Shown here one piece after another: positions 7,183 to 13,892 of a stretch of DNA of 14,394 nucleotides. Location of the stretch: the NCBI GenBank assembly GCA_035906235.1, contig JAMIFN010000121.1, positions 1 to 14,394 of the forward strand. The letters are read 5' to 3'. Within the stretch, counting starts at the first letter, position 1, and the number at the start of each line of letters is the position of its first letter. The stretch comes from JAMIFN01 sp035906235 (lineage in GTDB: Bacteria; Pseudomonadota; Gammaproteobacteria; Burkholderiales; Burkholderiaceae_C). Below the pieces are notes generated by a model. That model made no database searches. It was not told the origin of the DNA and saw only the letters and a program-made list of their open reading frames with translations. Both the position numbers and the translations under genes were made by a program.

Positions 7183-8104
7183 TCCTGTTCTCTGCCTCAT
7201 CCCAAACCACCGATTGCGCGCCATCGATAACCTCGGCGCTGACTTCTTCGCCACGGTGCGCGGGCAGGCAGTGCATAAACAGTGCCTCGGGTTTGGCCTG
7301 GGCCATCATGGCCTCGTCCACACACCAAGCGGCAAAGGCTTTTTTGCGCGCTTCGTTCTCGGCCTCGTAGCCCATGCTGGTCCAGACATCGGTCGTTACC
7401 AAATCCACCCCACGGCAGGCCTCTAGCGGGCTGCTAAAGTTTTTATAGCTGCTAAGGCAGGTTTTACCGCCTACAGCGGCTAATTGTTCATTGATTTCAT
7501 AGCCTTTAGGGGTGCTGACATGCACGCTAAAACCCAAAATTTGCGCGGCCTGCACCCAAGTGTTGGCCATATTGTTGCCGTCGCCCACCCAAGCGACCTG
7601 AATGCCCTTTAAGTTGTCGGCCAAATTCGGCAGGCTCAAATCACCACGGTATTCGATATAGGTGAACAAATCGGCCAGAATTTGGCAGGGGTGGTATTCA
7701 TTGGTCAGGCCATTGATGACGGGCACGCGCGAATACTGGGCAAAGCGCTCAATCTTGCTTTGCTCATAGGTGCGAATCATCACGATATCGGTCATGCGGC
7801 TGATGACGCGGGCAGAATCCTCTATCGGCTCGCTGCGCCCCAGTTGGCTGTCGCCCGTGGTCAGGTGCACGACTGAGCCGCCCAGCTGGTACATACCCGC
7901 CTCAAAGCTGACGCGCGTGCGCGTGCTGGCTTTTTCAAAAATCATGGCCAGGGTGCGGTCGTTCAGCGGCTGGTATTTTTCAAAAGCTTTGAATTTGCGT
8001 TTGATGTCCAGCGCACGGGCAAAAATGTGGGCGTATTCGGCCGCCGTGAAGTCGGGGAATTGCAGGTAGTGGCGAGGCGCTGGAATCGGGGTAGAAGGCG
8101 ACAT
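7133..8104 (-). CDS. argF: Ornithine carbamoyltransferase
   Basis: 323 residues. It makes citrulline from ornithine and carbamoyl phosphate in arginine synthesis; a cytosolic trimer. Seen: the carbamoyl-phosphate motif STRTR at 60-64, HPCQ at 138-141, ornithine-side DVWTSMG at 239-245 and HCLPAHRGEEV from 278, all complete. ATG 8104 (MSPSTPIPAPRHYLQF) is chosen although the frame is open to 8302, because the extension is the transporter gene read in another frame. The gene begins 10 bases after the transporter stop, so the two are probably co-transcribed, with only a weak Shine-Dalgarno. The last 15 codons exist a second time downstream (6940-7014). No rho-independent terminator follows; the hairpin at 7085-7106 lacks a U run. 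Confidence 0.97.
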   Translation of the reverse strand: MSPSTPIPAPRHYLQFPDFTAAEYAHIFARALDIKRKFKAFEKYQPLNDRTLAMIFEKASTRTRVSFEAGMYQLGGSVVHLTTGDSQLGRSEPIEDSARVISRMTDIVMIRTYEQSKIERFAQYSRVPVINGLTNEYHPCQILADLFTYIEYRGDLSLPNLADNLKGIQVAWVGDGNNMANTWVQAAQILGFSVHVSTPKGYEINEQLAAVGGKTCLSSYKNFSSPLEACRGVDLVTTDVWTSMGYEAENEARKKAFAAWCVDEAMMAQAKPEALFMHCLPAHRGEEVSAEVIDGAQSVVWDEAENRMHVQKALLEYLLLGKV

Positions 8105-8114
8105 GATGCGAAAT

Positions 8115-9047
8115 CTAAGAAGATGCGAGGCGGCTGCCCCGCAAGTTGTAAAGCAATAGCCCCGCGCTGCACAGCACGATAGAGGCCACCGTGAGCCAAC
8201 GCACAGGTTCATGCAAGATGATAAAAGACAAAATGGCCGCCACCACAGGCACCGCGCCCATATAGGCCGAAGCCGTAACCGAGCCGAGTTTTTGCACGCC
8301 AAACGAAATCAAAAACACCGCCAACACGCTGACCAGCACGCCCTGATAGCCCATTTGCAAAGCAATTTCAGCCCAGCTGGCCTGCCCCAGCGCCTTTGGT
8401 GCGAAAAAATAAATCGGCGTAAAAAGCAAAAAATTCCACCACGGCACGGCTATCAGCAAATCTTTAGGTGCAATCTGCCACGCGCCTATGGCTGTGCTGT
8501 AAAAGGCCACCAACACCGCTGCGCCCAACAGCAAAAACGCGCCGCCATGCGCACCGCCATTGCCGCCTAAAAAAATCAACATATTGGCTAGCGCAATCAG
8601 GGCAATACCCGCGTATTTGTCGGCGCTGATGCGCTGGCGCCACCACAACCAACAAAAAAATGCCGTCAGCACGGGCAGCAGGCCATTGACGATCACGCCG
8701 GCATTGCTGGCGGGGGCGAGCTTCATGCCCCAAAAACTCAGCATCGTGTACGGAAAGCCGCAGGCCAAGGCACACAGCAGGCTGCGCCGCGTAAAGATTG
8801 CCGCCCAATCCGCCCGCCGCCAGTAGAGCCAAGGCGCAGTCACCACGGCTGCGGTGGCGAAACGCAAAAAGGTGATATCCCAAGCATTGAGCTGATGCCG
8901 CACGCCCCAGCTGGAGGCAATTATCCAGCCCGCCCACTCAAAGGCCACCAACACCATGGCAGCCACGCCTAGGGCGTGGTTGCGGCGCGCAAGGCTGTTG
9001 GCCGCTGCATTCGCGCGGTGCTCGGTTTCATGTGATTCAGGTTTCAC
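8115..9047 (-). CDS. EamA/DMT-superfamily transporter
   Basis: 310 residues with about ten hydrophobic helices in two halves, the usual EamA arrangement. The first half includes VAAMVLVAFEWAGWIIAS, FLRFATAAVVTAPWLYW, NAGVIVNGLLPVLTAFFCW and YAGIALIALANMLIFLGG; the second half ends with YMGAVPVVAAILSFIILHEP and a last helix of small/Leu residues. The FLRF and HEPVRW motifs are typical of the family. Known: members export or import amino acids, metabolites or nucleotide sugars across the inner membrane; the substrate cannot be predicted. The start is GTG 9047, giving a 25-residue polar N-terminus; the next Met is inside helix 1 and too late. GGAG nine bases upstream may serve as Shine-Dalgarno. 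Its position between argD and argF suggests, without proof, a link to amino-acid export. Confidence 0.85.
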   Translation of the reverse strand: MKPESHETEHRANAAANSLARRNHALGVAAMVLVAFEWAGWIIASSWGVRHQLNAWDITFLRFATAAVVTAPWLYWRRADWAAIFTRRSLLCALACGFPYTMLSFWGMKLAPASNAGVIVNGLLPVLTAFFCWLWWRQRISADKYAGIALIALANMLIFLGGNGGAHGGAFLLLGAAVLVAFYSTAIGAWQIAPKDLLIAVPWWNFLLFTPIYFFAPKALGQASWAEIALQMGYQGVLVSVLAVFLISFGVQKLGSVTASAYMGAVPVVAAILSFIILHEPVRWLTVASIVLCSAGLLLYNLRGSRLASS

Positions 9048-9069
9048 GCGCTCATCGCTCCGCTGGCCT

Positions 9070-9190
9070 TCGTCATTCCCGCGTAGAGCGAGAATCCATG
9101 ACTTTCCCCCTCTCCCTGAGGGAGAGGGGCAGGGGTGAGGGTTGGCATTCGTACAAAAAACCTGGATTCCCGCCTGCGCGGGAATGACGA
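9070..9190. repeat. REP/MITE-like element with imperfect terminal inverted repeats
   Basis: 9070-9098 and 9163-9190 are inverted copies (26 of 29 aligned positions agree, one gap); both contain CGTCATTCCCGC or its complement and each can fold on itself. Between them is a perfect 10-bp hairpin CCCCTCTCCC (9107-9116) / GGGAGAGGGG (9120-9129) with loop TGA, followed by CAGGGGTGAGGG. Known: words like TGGATTCCCGC...CGGGAATGACGA and CCCTCTCCC...GGGAGAGGG recur as small extragenic repeats in many proteobacteria. It fills most of the 168-base gap between the argD stop and the transporter start, so it should sit inside the mRNA if the genes are an operon. Confidence 0.75.
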
Positions 9191-9215
9191 AATCCTTAAA
9201 TGGCAGCGCAACTTC

Positions 9216-10409
9216 CTAGGCATTTTGCAAAAAGTTTTTGATCAGCGGCACCAGCTTGGCGATGATTTCGTCAATCTCGGCCGCGCTGATATTGAGCGCA
9301 GGCACCAGACGAATAACCGAATCAGCGGTGACAGAAATCAGCAAGCCCGCTTCGGCGGCCTGCCCCAGCAAAGCGCCGCAGGCTTGGTGCAGCTCTACGC
9401 CCACCATCAGGCCTTGGCCGCGTACTTCTTTCACGCCAGCTTCGCCCGACAAGGCACTGCGCAGGCCGTCCATCAGGCGCTCGCCCATGGCGGCAGCGTG
9501 TGCCAGCAGGCCTTCTTCTTCCATGATGCGGATGGTTTCCACCCCCGCACGCATGGCCAGCGGGTTGCCGCCAAAAGTGGTGCCGTGGTTGCCAGGCTCA
9601 AAAATGTTGGCGGCTTTGGGGCCAGCCACTACCGCGCCAATAGGCACGCCCGAACCCAAACCTTTGGCCAGGGGCATGACATCGGCCTGGATGCCCGCCC
9701 ATTGGTGCGCAAACCATTTGCCTGTGCGCCCCACGCCGCATTGCACCTCGTCGATCATCATCAGCCAGTCGTTTTGATCGCACAGCTGGCGCACCTGCTG
9801 CAAATAATCAGCACGCATGGGGTTGACGCCGCCTTCGCCTTGGATGGTTTCAAAAAACACGGCAGCAATGTCATTGCGGCCTGCGGTGGCGGCTTTCAAA
9901 GCCTCGATGTCGTTGAGCGGTACGCGGATAAAGCCTTCGACCAGGGGCTCAAAACCCGCCTGCACTTTGGGGTTGCCGGTGGCGCTGAGCGTGGCAATGC
10001 TGCGGCCATGAAAAGCGCGTTCATACACCACCACAAAAGGTTTAGCTATGCCTTTGTTGTGGCCGAATTTGCGCGCCAGTTTCAGTGCGGCTTCGTTCGC
10101 TTCTAGCCCCGAATTGCAGAAGAACGCATTCGTCATGCCCGATAGCTCGACCAGCTTGGCCGCCAACTGCTCTTGCAGGGGGATGTGGTAGTAATTGCTG
10201 GTGTGGATGAGCTTGGTGAGCTGCTCTTGCAGGGCAGGCACCAGCTTGGGGTGGTTATGCCCCAGGGTATTGACGGCGATGCCGCCCAAAGCGTCCAGAT
10301 ACTCTTTGCCGTTCACATCCCACACGCGGCAGCCCTGGCCGTGCGACAAGGCAATCGGCAGGCGGCCATAGGTGTTCATGACATGGGGGGAGGCGGCAGT
10401 TTGGGACAT
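9216..10409 (-). CDS. argD: Acetylornithine aminotransferase (class III, PLP-dependent)
   Basis: 397 residues, normal length. It converts N-acetylglutamate semialdehyde and glutamate to acetylornithine and 2-oxoglutarate in arginine synthesis; homologues can also act on succinyl-diaminopimelate. Seen: YLDALGGIAVNTLGHNHP near the N-terminus, SGLEANEAALKLAR (100-113), ERAFHGRSIATLSATGN (130-146), the PLP-pyridine Asp220 in MIDEVQCGVGRTG, the Schiff-base Lys249 in LAKGLGSGVPIGA and HGTTFGGNPL (275-284). This set separates it from the related GABA and ornithine aminotransferases reasonably well, and the neighbouring argF supports ArgD. ATG 10409 has no strong Shine-Dalgarno. A long frame on the opposite strand is only its shadow. 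Confidence 0.94.
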   Translation of the reverse strand: MSQTAASPHVMNTYGRLPIALSHGQGCRVWDVNGKEYLDALGGIAVNTLGHNHPKLVPALQEQLTKLIHTSNYYHIPLQEQLAAKLVELSGMTNAFFCNSGLEANEAALKLARKFGHNKGIAKPFVVVYERAFHGRSIATLSATGNPKVQAGFEPLVEGFIRVPLNDIEALKAATAGRNDIAAVFFETIQGEGGVNPMRADYLQQVRQLCDQNDWLMMIDEVQCGVGRTGKWFAHQWAGIQADVMPLAKGLGSGVPIGAVVAGPKAANIFEPGNHGTTFGGNPLAMRAGVETIRIMEEEGLLAHAAAMGERLMDGLRSALSGEAGVKEVRGQGLMVGVELHQACGALLGQAAEAGLLISVTADSVIRLVPALNISAAEIDEIIAKLVPLIKNFLQNA

Positions 10410-10471
10410 AAGAACACTCGCAAAAAGAAAAGATTTTATCGGGCTAAAACTTCAAAACCACCATGAAGGCC

Positions 10472-10500
10472 AAAAGCAAAAAGGCGCCAGCGGCGCCTTT
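10472..10500 (-). terminator. Rho-independent terminator downstream of efp
   Basis: Perfect 9-bp stem AAAGGCGCC (10480-10488) / GGCGCCTTT (10492-10500), loop AGC. Read on the minus strand it is followed by UUUUUGCUUUU. It lies about 145 bases past the efp stop; the stretch between holds no convincing gene, only a second 8-bp stem (10613-10620 / 10631-10638) just after the efp stop. It separates efp from argD, so argD needs its own promoter between 10410 and 10470. Confidence 0.88.
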
Positions 10501-10643
10501 GAAAAACCAGTAGCCGCTGCGCATCGTGGGGTCAGATGGGCAGCTAGGCGCCAACGAAGGCGCGACGCAGATAGTACAAACGGTACAGCAAGGAGCGCCT
10601 GAGGCAGGGCAACACCGCTGCACGCTGGCCCAGCGGTGCGCTA

Positions 10644-11198
10644 TTAAACGCGCTTGCGGTACTCGCCAGTACGGGTATCGATCTCGATTTTGTCGCCTTG
10701 CGCCACAAACAAAGGGACAGCCACTTCAAAACCGGTTTCAATTTTGGCGGGCTTGAGCACTTTGCCTGAGGTGTCGCCTTTAACGGCGGGCTCGGTCCAG
10801 GTGATTTCGCGCACCACGCTGGTGGGCAGCTCGATAGAAATGGCTTTGCCGTCGTAGAACACCACTTCGCATTCCATGCCATCAGCCAAGTAGTTCAGCG
10901 CGTCGCCCATGTTTTCGGCTTCCACTTCGTATTGGTTGAAGTCAGCGTCCATGAAGACATACATAGGATCAGCGAAATAGCTATAGGTGCACTCTTTATG
11001 GTCCAAGATGACTTGGTCCATTTTTTCGTCGGCTTTGAAAACCACTTCCGTGCCCATATTCGAGAGCAAACCCTTGAGCTTCATGCGCACCGTAGCCGCA
11101 CCACGGCCGCCACGGGCGTATTCGGTACGCAGAACCAACATGGGATCCTTGCCTTGCATGATGATGTTGCCGGCGCGGATTTCTTGAGCGATTTTCAT
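10644..11198 (-). CDS. efp: Elongation factor P (Arg-tip type)
   Basis: 184 residues from ATG 11198 (MKIAQEIRAGNIIMQGKDP); the frame is open to 11294 but the extra residues do not belong to the family. EF-P binds between the P and E sites and relieves stalling at consecutive prolines. Seen: the domain-I loop ARGGRGAATVRMKL puts Arg at position 32 at the tip, where E. coli has Lys34. Domains II/III follow with the expected acidic strands and end GDKIEIDTRTGEYRKRV. Known: Arg32-type EF-P is activated by rhamnosylation by EarP, whose gene often lies beside efp in betaproteobacteria and pseudomonads. Here the neighbours are murB and argD and no earP is visible. A hairpin sits 5 bases after the stop and a terminator about 145 bases after. 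Confidence 0.97.
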   Translation of the reverse strand: MKIAQEIRAGNIIMQGKDPMLVLRTEYARGGRGAATVRMKLKGLLSNMGTEVVFKADEKMDQVILDHKECTYSYFADPMYVFMDADFNQYEVEAENMGDALNYLADGMECEVVFYDGKAISIELPTSVVREITWTEPAVKGDTSGKVLKPAKIETGFEVAVPLFVAQGDKIEIDTRTGEYRKRV

Positions 11199-11326
11199 AA
11201 ATTGCAGCAGTTTGTAAAAAGAAACAATTAGCCTGGCTGGGGCGGCAAAAGCGCTGCGCCAATCAGGGCAAGGGCGAAATTTTAACCGCAGCAAACAGGC
11301 AAACTAAAAAACACAAACGATTTAGC

Positions 11327-11372
11327 CAGTTTAGGCCGTAAAACCTGCCTGATAAGCTATCAATAACATAGC
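11327..11372 (+). repeat. Dispersed intergenic repeat, copy B (core only)
   Basis: A 46-base core, 36 of 46 identical to copy A and 32 of 46 to copy C without gaps. It contains TTTAGGCCG, AAAACCTGCCTGAT and GCTATCAAT. Its last base (11372) is the third base of the murB stop codon (TAG on the minus strand), so the repeat abuts and may supply the gene end. It lies in the efp-murB gap; the longer upstream part seen in copies A and C is not recognisable here. Confidence 0.7.
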
Positions 11373-12445
11373 TAAATGACCACGGGCTCAGGCTCTAAAC
11401 GGATGCCGAAGCGTTCATACACACTGGTTTGTATCGCCCCAGCTAGGGTCATGACCTCGCCGCCTGTACAGGGGTCGGCCTTGCCTCCACGGTTCACCAA
11501 CACCAGGGCTTGCTTGTCGTACACGCCTGCGCGCCCCATGCTTTTGCCCTTCCAGCCGCAGGCATCTATCAGCCAGCCCGCTGCCAGTTTCACACTGCCG
11601 TCTGGCATGGGGTAGTGCACCAGCTTGGGCTCGCGCGCGATGATGTCGGCGCACTGCTCGGCCGTCACCGTGGGGTTTTTAAAAAAGCTGCCCGCATTGC
11701 CGATAACAGCAGGGTCAGGCAGCTTGGCGCGGCGAATCGCCACCACCATGTCAAAAATTTGCTGCGCTTGCGCCGCTGCGCTGCCCCCTGCCCCCTCGAT
11801 CTGCAAAGGCGTTTGCGCCAGCTGGCGCTCTAAATCGGCGTAGCCCAGCACGGGCTGCCATTTTTTCGGCAGGGCAAAGCGCACACGGGTGATCAAGGCT
11901 TTGCCCGCCAGCCCCATACGGTCTTGGTGCTTAAACACCGAGTCGCGGTAGCTAAAGCCGCATTGCGCCGCGTCTAAGGTAAATTCTTCGCCCGTGATCA
12001 AATGCACGGCGTCTAGCGAGTGAAAACGGTCTTGCAGCTCGACCCCATAAGCACCAATGTTTTGCACGGGCGCGGCGCCCACGCTGCCGGGTATCAGCGC
12101 CAGATTCTCTAAGCCCGGCCAGCCTTGCGCCAGCGTCCAGGCCACAAAATCGTGCCAGTTTTCACCCGCACCCGCTTCAACGATCCAGTGCTTGTCGGTC
12201 TCGGCCAACAAACGCCGGCCGGCGATTTCGGCTTTCAGCACCAAAGCCTGCACATCGCCCGTGAGCACGATATTGCAGCCGCCACCCAAAATGAATTTCT
12301 CGCGCGCTGCCCACACGGGCTCGGTCAGCAGGGCTTGTACATCGGCAGCGCCATGCACCCGCAGCAGGGCATTTGCCCTGGCGGAAATCCCGAAGCTGTT
12401 GAGGCCTTGCAAGGCCGTATTGCGCTCTACAATGGGCAAATTCAC
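11372..12445 (-). CDS. murB: UDP-N-acetylenolpyruvoylglucosamine reductase
   Basis: 357 residues. This FAD enzyme uses NADPH to reduce the enolpyruvyl group to UDP-MurNAc in cytosolic peptidoglycan precursor synthesis. Seen: FAD-binding FILGGGCNIVLTGD (51-64; most homologues have Ser where this has Cys57), PGSVGAAPVQNIGAYGVE (119-136), the Tyr-Arg substrate/catalytic segment SYRDSVFK (165-172), the proton-donor Ser253 in GNAGSFFKNP and the C-terminal LEPE with the second catalytic acidic residue. The YRDSVFK insert makes it a type I MurB as in E. coli. The start is GTG 12445 (MNLPIVERNTALQGLNSFG); no ATG is nearby. It is divergent from yajQ with only 32 bases between, so the promoters must overlap the coding ends. 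The stop codon is part of repeat copy B. Confidence 0.97.
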   Translation of the reverse strand: MNLPIVERNTALQGLNSFGISARANALLRVHGAADVQALLTEPVWAAREKFILGGGCNIVLTGDVQALVLKAEIAGRRLLAETDKHWIVEAGAGENWHDFVAWTLAQGWPGLENLALIPGSVGAAPVQNIGAYGVELQDRFHSLDAVHLITGEEFTLDAAQCGFSYRDSVFKHQDRMGLAGKALITRVRFALPKKWQPVLGYADLERQLAQTPLQIEGAGGSAAAQAQQIFDMVVAIRRAKLPDPAVIGNAGSFFKNPTVTAEQCADIIAREPKLVHYPMPDGSVKLAAGWLIDACGWKGKSMGRAGVYDKQALVLVNRGGKADPCTGGEVMTLAGAIQTSVYERFGIRLEPEPVVI

Positions 12446-12477
12446 AAATAAAACCGCTTGAATAAAAGGAAATACTG

Positions 12478-12963
12478 ATGCCTTCTTTTGACACCGTGTG
12501 CGAACCCAATATGGTCGAGGTGAAGAATGCTGTGGAAAACACGGCCAAAGAGATCGGCACGCGCTTTGATTTTAAAGGCACGAGCGCGGCCATCGAGCTG
12601 AAAGACAAAGAGATCACCTTAACGGGCGACGCCGACTTCCAGCTCGCACAAATCGAAGAGGTTTTGCGCAATAAACTGACTAAACGCAGCGTCGATGTGC
12701 GTTTTCTCGACATCGGCAAGGCCGAAAAAATTGGCGGCGATAAGGTCAAGCAAATCGCCAAAGTGCGCTCGGGCATCGAAAGCGAGCTGGCGAAAAAAAT
12801 CCAAAAAACCATCAAAGAAAGCAAGATGAAGGTGCAAGCGGCCATTCAGGGCGAGAGCGTGCGCATCACCGGTGCCAAGCGCGACGATTTGCAAGCTGCC
12901 ATGGCCTTGATCAAAAAAGACATCACCGAAGTGCCGCTGGAATTCAACAATTTCCGCGACTAA
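12478..12963 (+). CDS. yajQ: YajQ family nucleotide-binding protein (UPF0234/DUF520)
   Basis: 161 residues, standard length. Seen: start MPSFDTVCEPNMVEVKNAVE, then EIGTRFDFKGTSAAIELK, TGDADFQLAQIEEVLRNKL, the IGKAEKIGGDKVKQIAKVRSG hinge region and the closing VPLEFNNFRD, all family hallmarks of the two ferredoxin-like RNP folds. Known: family members bind GTP/ATP or tRNA in vitro, and the Xanthomonas homologue binds cyclic di-GMP and affects virulence gene control; the role here is unknown. ATG 12478 has AAAGGA seven bases upstream. It is divergent from murB and followed after 48 bases by the aspartic-protease-like gene on the same strand. Confidence 0.95.
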   Translation: MPSFDTVCEPNMVEVKNAVENTAKEIGTRFDFKGTSAAIELKDKEITLTGDADFQLAQIEEVLRNKLTKRSVDVRFLDIGKAEKIGGDKVKQIAKVRSGIESELAKKIQKTIKESKMKVQAAIQGESVRITGAKRDDLQAAMALIKKDITEVPLEFNNFRD

Positions 12964-13011
12964 AGCGCGACGGCGCCTTTGCCTCACATTTTCAATCAGT
13001 AGCTCGCTCAT

Positions 13012-13668
13012 ATGCCTCCCATCTCTCTCCGCCTCGGCACTTGCCTACTCGCCACTGCCCTGTGTACGGCGGCTAACGCCCAATCTTTGGCGCTGACGGG
13101 CATCATGGGCGACAAAGCCCTGATCATGGTGGATGGCGCCAGCCCCAAACTGTTTGCTGCGGGCAGTGCCATAGGCGCAGCTAGGCTGATTAGCGTCAAC
13201 AAGGCGCAGCACCAGGCCGTGGTGGAGGTGCAAGGCAAAGCCTCCACCCTCAGCATGGGCGCATCTCCCGTCAGTGTCGGCGGTGGCCTCAGCGCGGGAG
13301 GGAAACTCATCAACATCCCCATGGGCAGCAACGGCCACTTCTTTACCGACGGCTTCGTCAATGGCCACAGCGTCAAATTTATGGTGGACACGGGTGCATC
13401 GGCCATCGCCATTGGTAGGTTCGACGCCGACCGCCTGGGTCTGGATTACAAAAACCGTGGCACCCCCGTCCAAATGGGCACCGCCAATGGGGTTGTCACT
13501 GGCCAGCGCATCACGATTGCGCAACTGCGCATCGGCGAAGTTCTGGTGCACGACATCGAAGCCGTGATTGGCCCCAATATGCCCTTTGCCCTGTTGGGTA
13601 ATAATTTCCTCAGTCGCTTCAACATGCAACGCAATAACGACATGATGGTGCTCGAGAAAACGCGCTAA
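13012..13668 (+). CDS. Secreted retropepsin-like aspartic protease (clan AA, TIGR02281-like)
   Basis: 218 residues from ATG 13012. Residues 1-23 form a signal peptide (RLGTCLLATALCTAANAQ, cleavage likely after ANA), so it should act in the periplasm. Residues 24-90 form a small beta-rich domain (LTGIMGDKALIMVDG...). Residues 100-218 are the protease fold: active-site FMVDTGAS with Asp126, a flap-like GTANGVVTG region and the second hydrophobic motif ALLGNNFLSRF (193-203). A single DTG per chain means the active form would be a dimer, as in retropepsins. Known: bacterial members of this family are common in alpha- and betaproteobacteria, mostly uncharacterised. There is no clear Shine-Dalgarno before the ATG. 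It could be co-transcribed with yajQ (48-base gap). Confidence 0.85.
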   Translation: MPPISLRLGTCLLATALCTAANAQSLALTGIMGDKALIMVDGASPKLFAAGSAIGAARLISVNKAQHQAVVEVQGKASTLSMGASPVSVGGGLSAGGKLINIPMGSNGHFFTDGFVNGHSVKFMVDTGASAIAIGRFDADRLGLDYKNRGTPVQMGTANGVVTGQRITIAQLRIGEVLVHDIEAVIGPNMPFALLGNNFLSRFNMQRNNDMMVLEKTR

Positions 13669-13719
13669 CCCTGACGGGATAAACAGCGGTCCATGGCCTG
13701 CAAACCATCAGGCTTAGGC

Positions 13720-13860
13720 GCTCTTCTTTTAGGAGCTACTCAGGCAGGATTTCCGGCCTAAAAGTCCTAAAACATGCCGAAAAATACCCCAGAAATCAAA
13801 TAACAATGCTTGTTATTCCAAATTAGGGACAATGACAACAAATAAGTGCCGCATTGTCCC
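13720..13860 (-). repeat. Dispersed intergenic repeat, copy C
   Basis: Opposite orientation to copies A and B. The core is 13720-13765 (32 of 46 identical to copy B, no gaps). Read on the minus strand, the preceding part resembles copy A: GGGACAAT end, TTTGTTGTC then ATTGTCCC, TTTGGAATAACAA, then TTTCTGGGGTATTTTTCGG. It contains two inverted repeats: GGGACAATG (13826-13834) / CATTGTCCC (13852-13860) and AATAACAA (13799-13806) / TTGTTATT (13810-13817). It lies between the protease gene and an IS end at 13867. No gene is visible here. Confidence 0.6.
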
Positions 13861-13892
13861 AATAATTGACCCGTCCTAAAATAGCTTGACAG

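Noticed and set aside
8105..8302. 66-residue N-terminal extension of ArgF
   Set aside because: It overlaps the transporter gene in another frame, and its Cys/Trp/Arg-rich sequence is unlike any OTCase; ATG 8104 gives the normal protein.
9135..10106. 323-residue open frame on the plus strand
   Set aside because: It is the antisense of argD, which has every class III aminotransferase motif. Its first residues (LDSRLRGNDE) are just the translated REP-like repeat.
11199..11294. 32-residue N-terminal extension of EF-P
   Set aside because: EF-P starts MKIAQEIRAGN at 11198 and has the standard 184 residues; the extension lies in the promoter/repeat gap.
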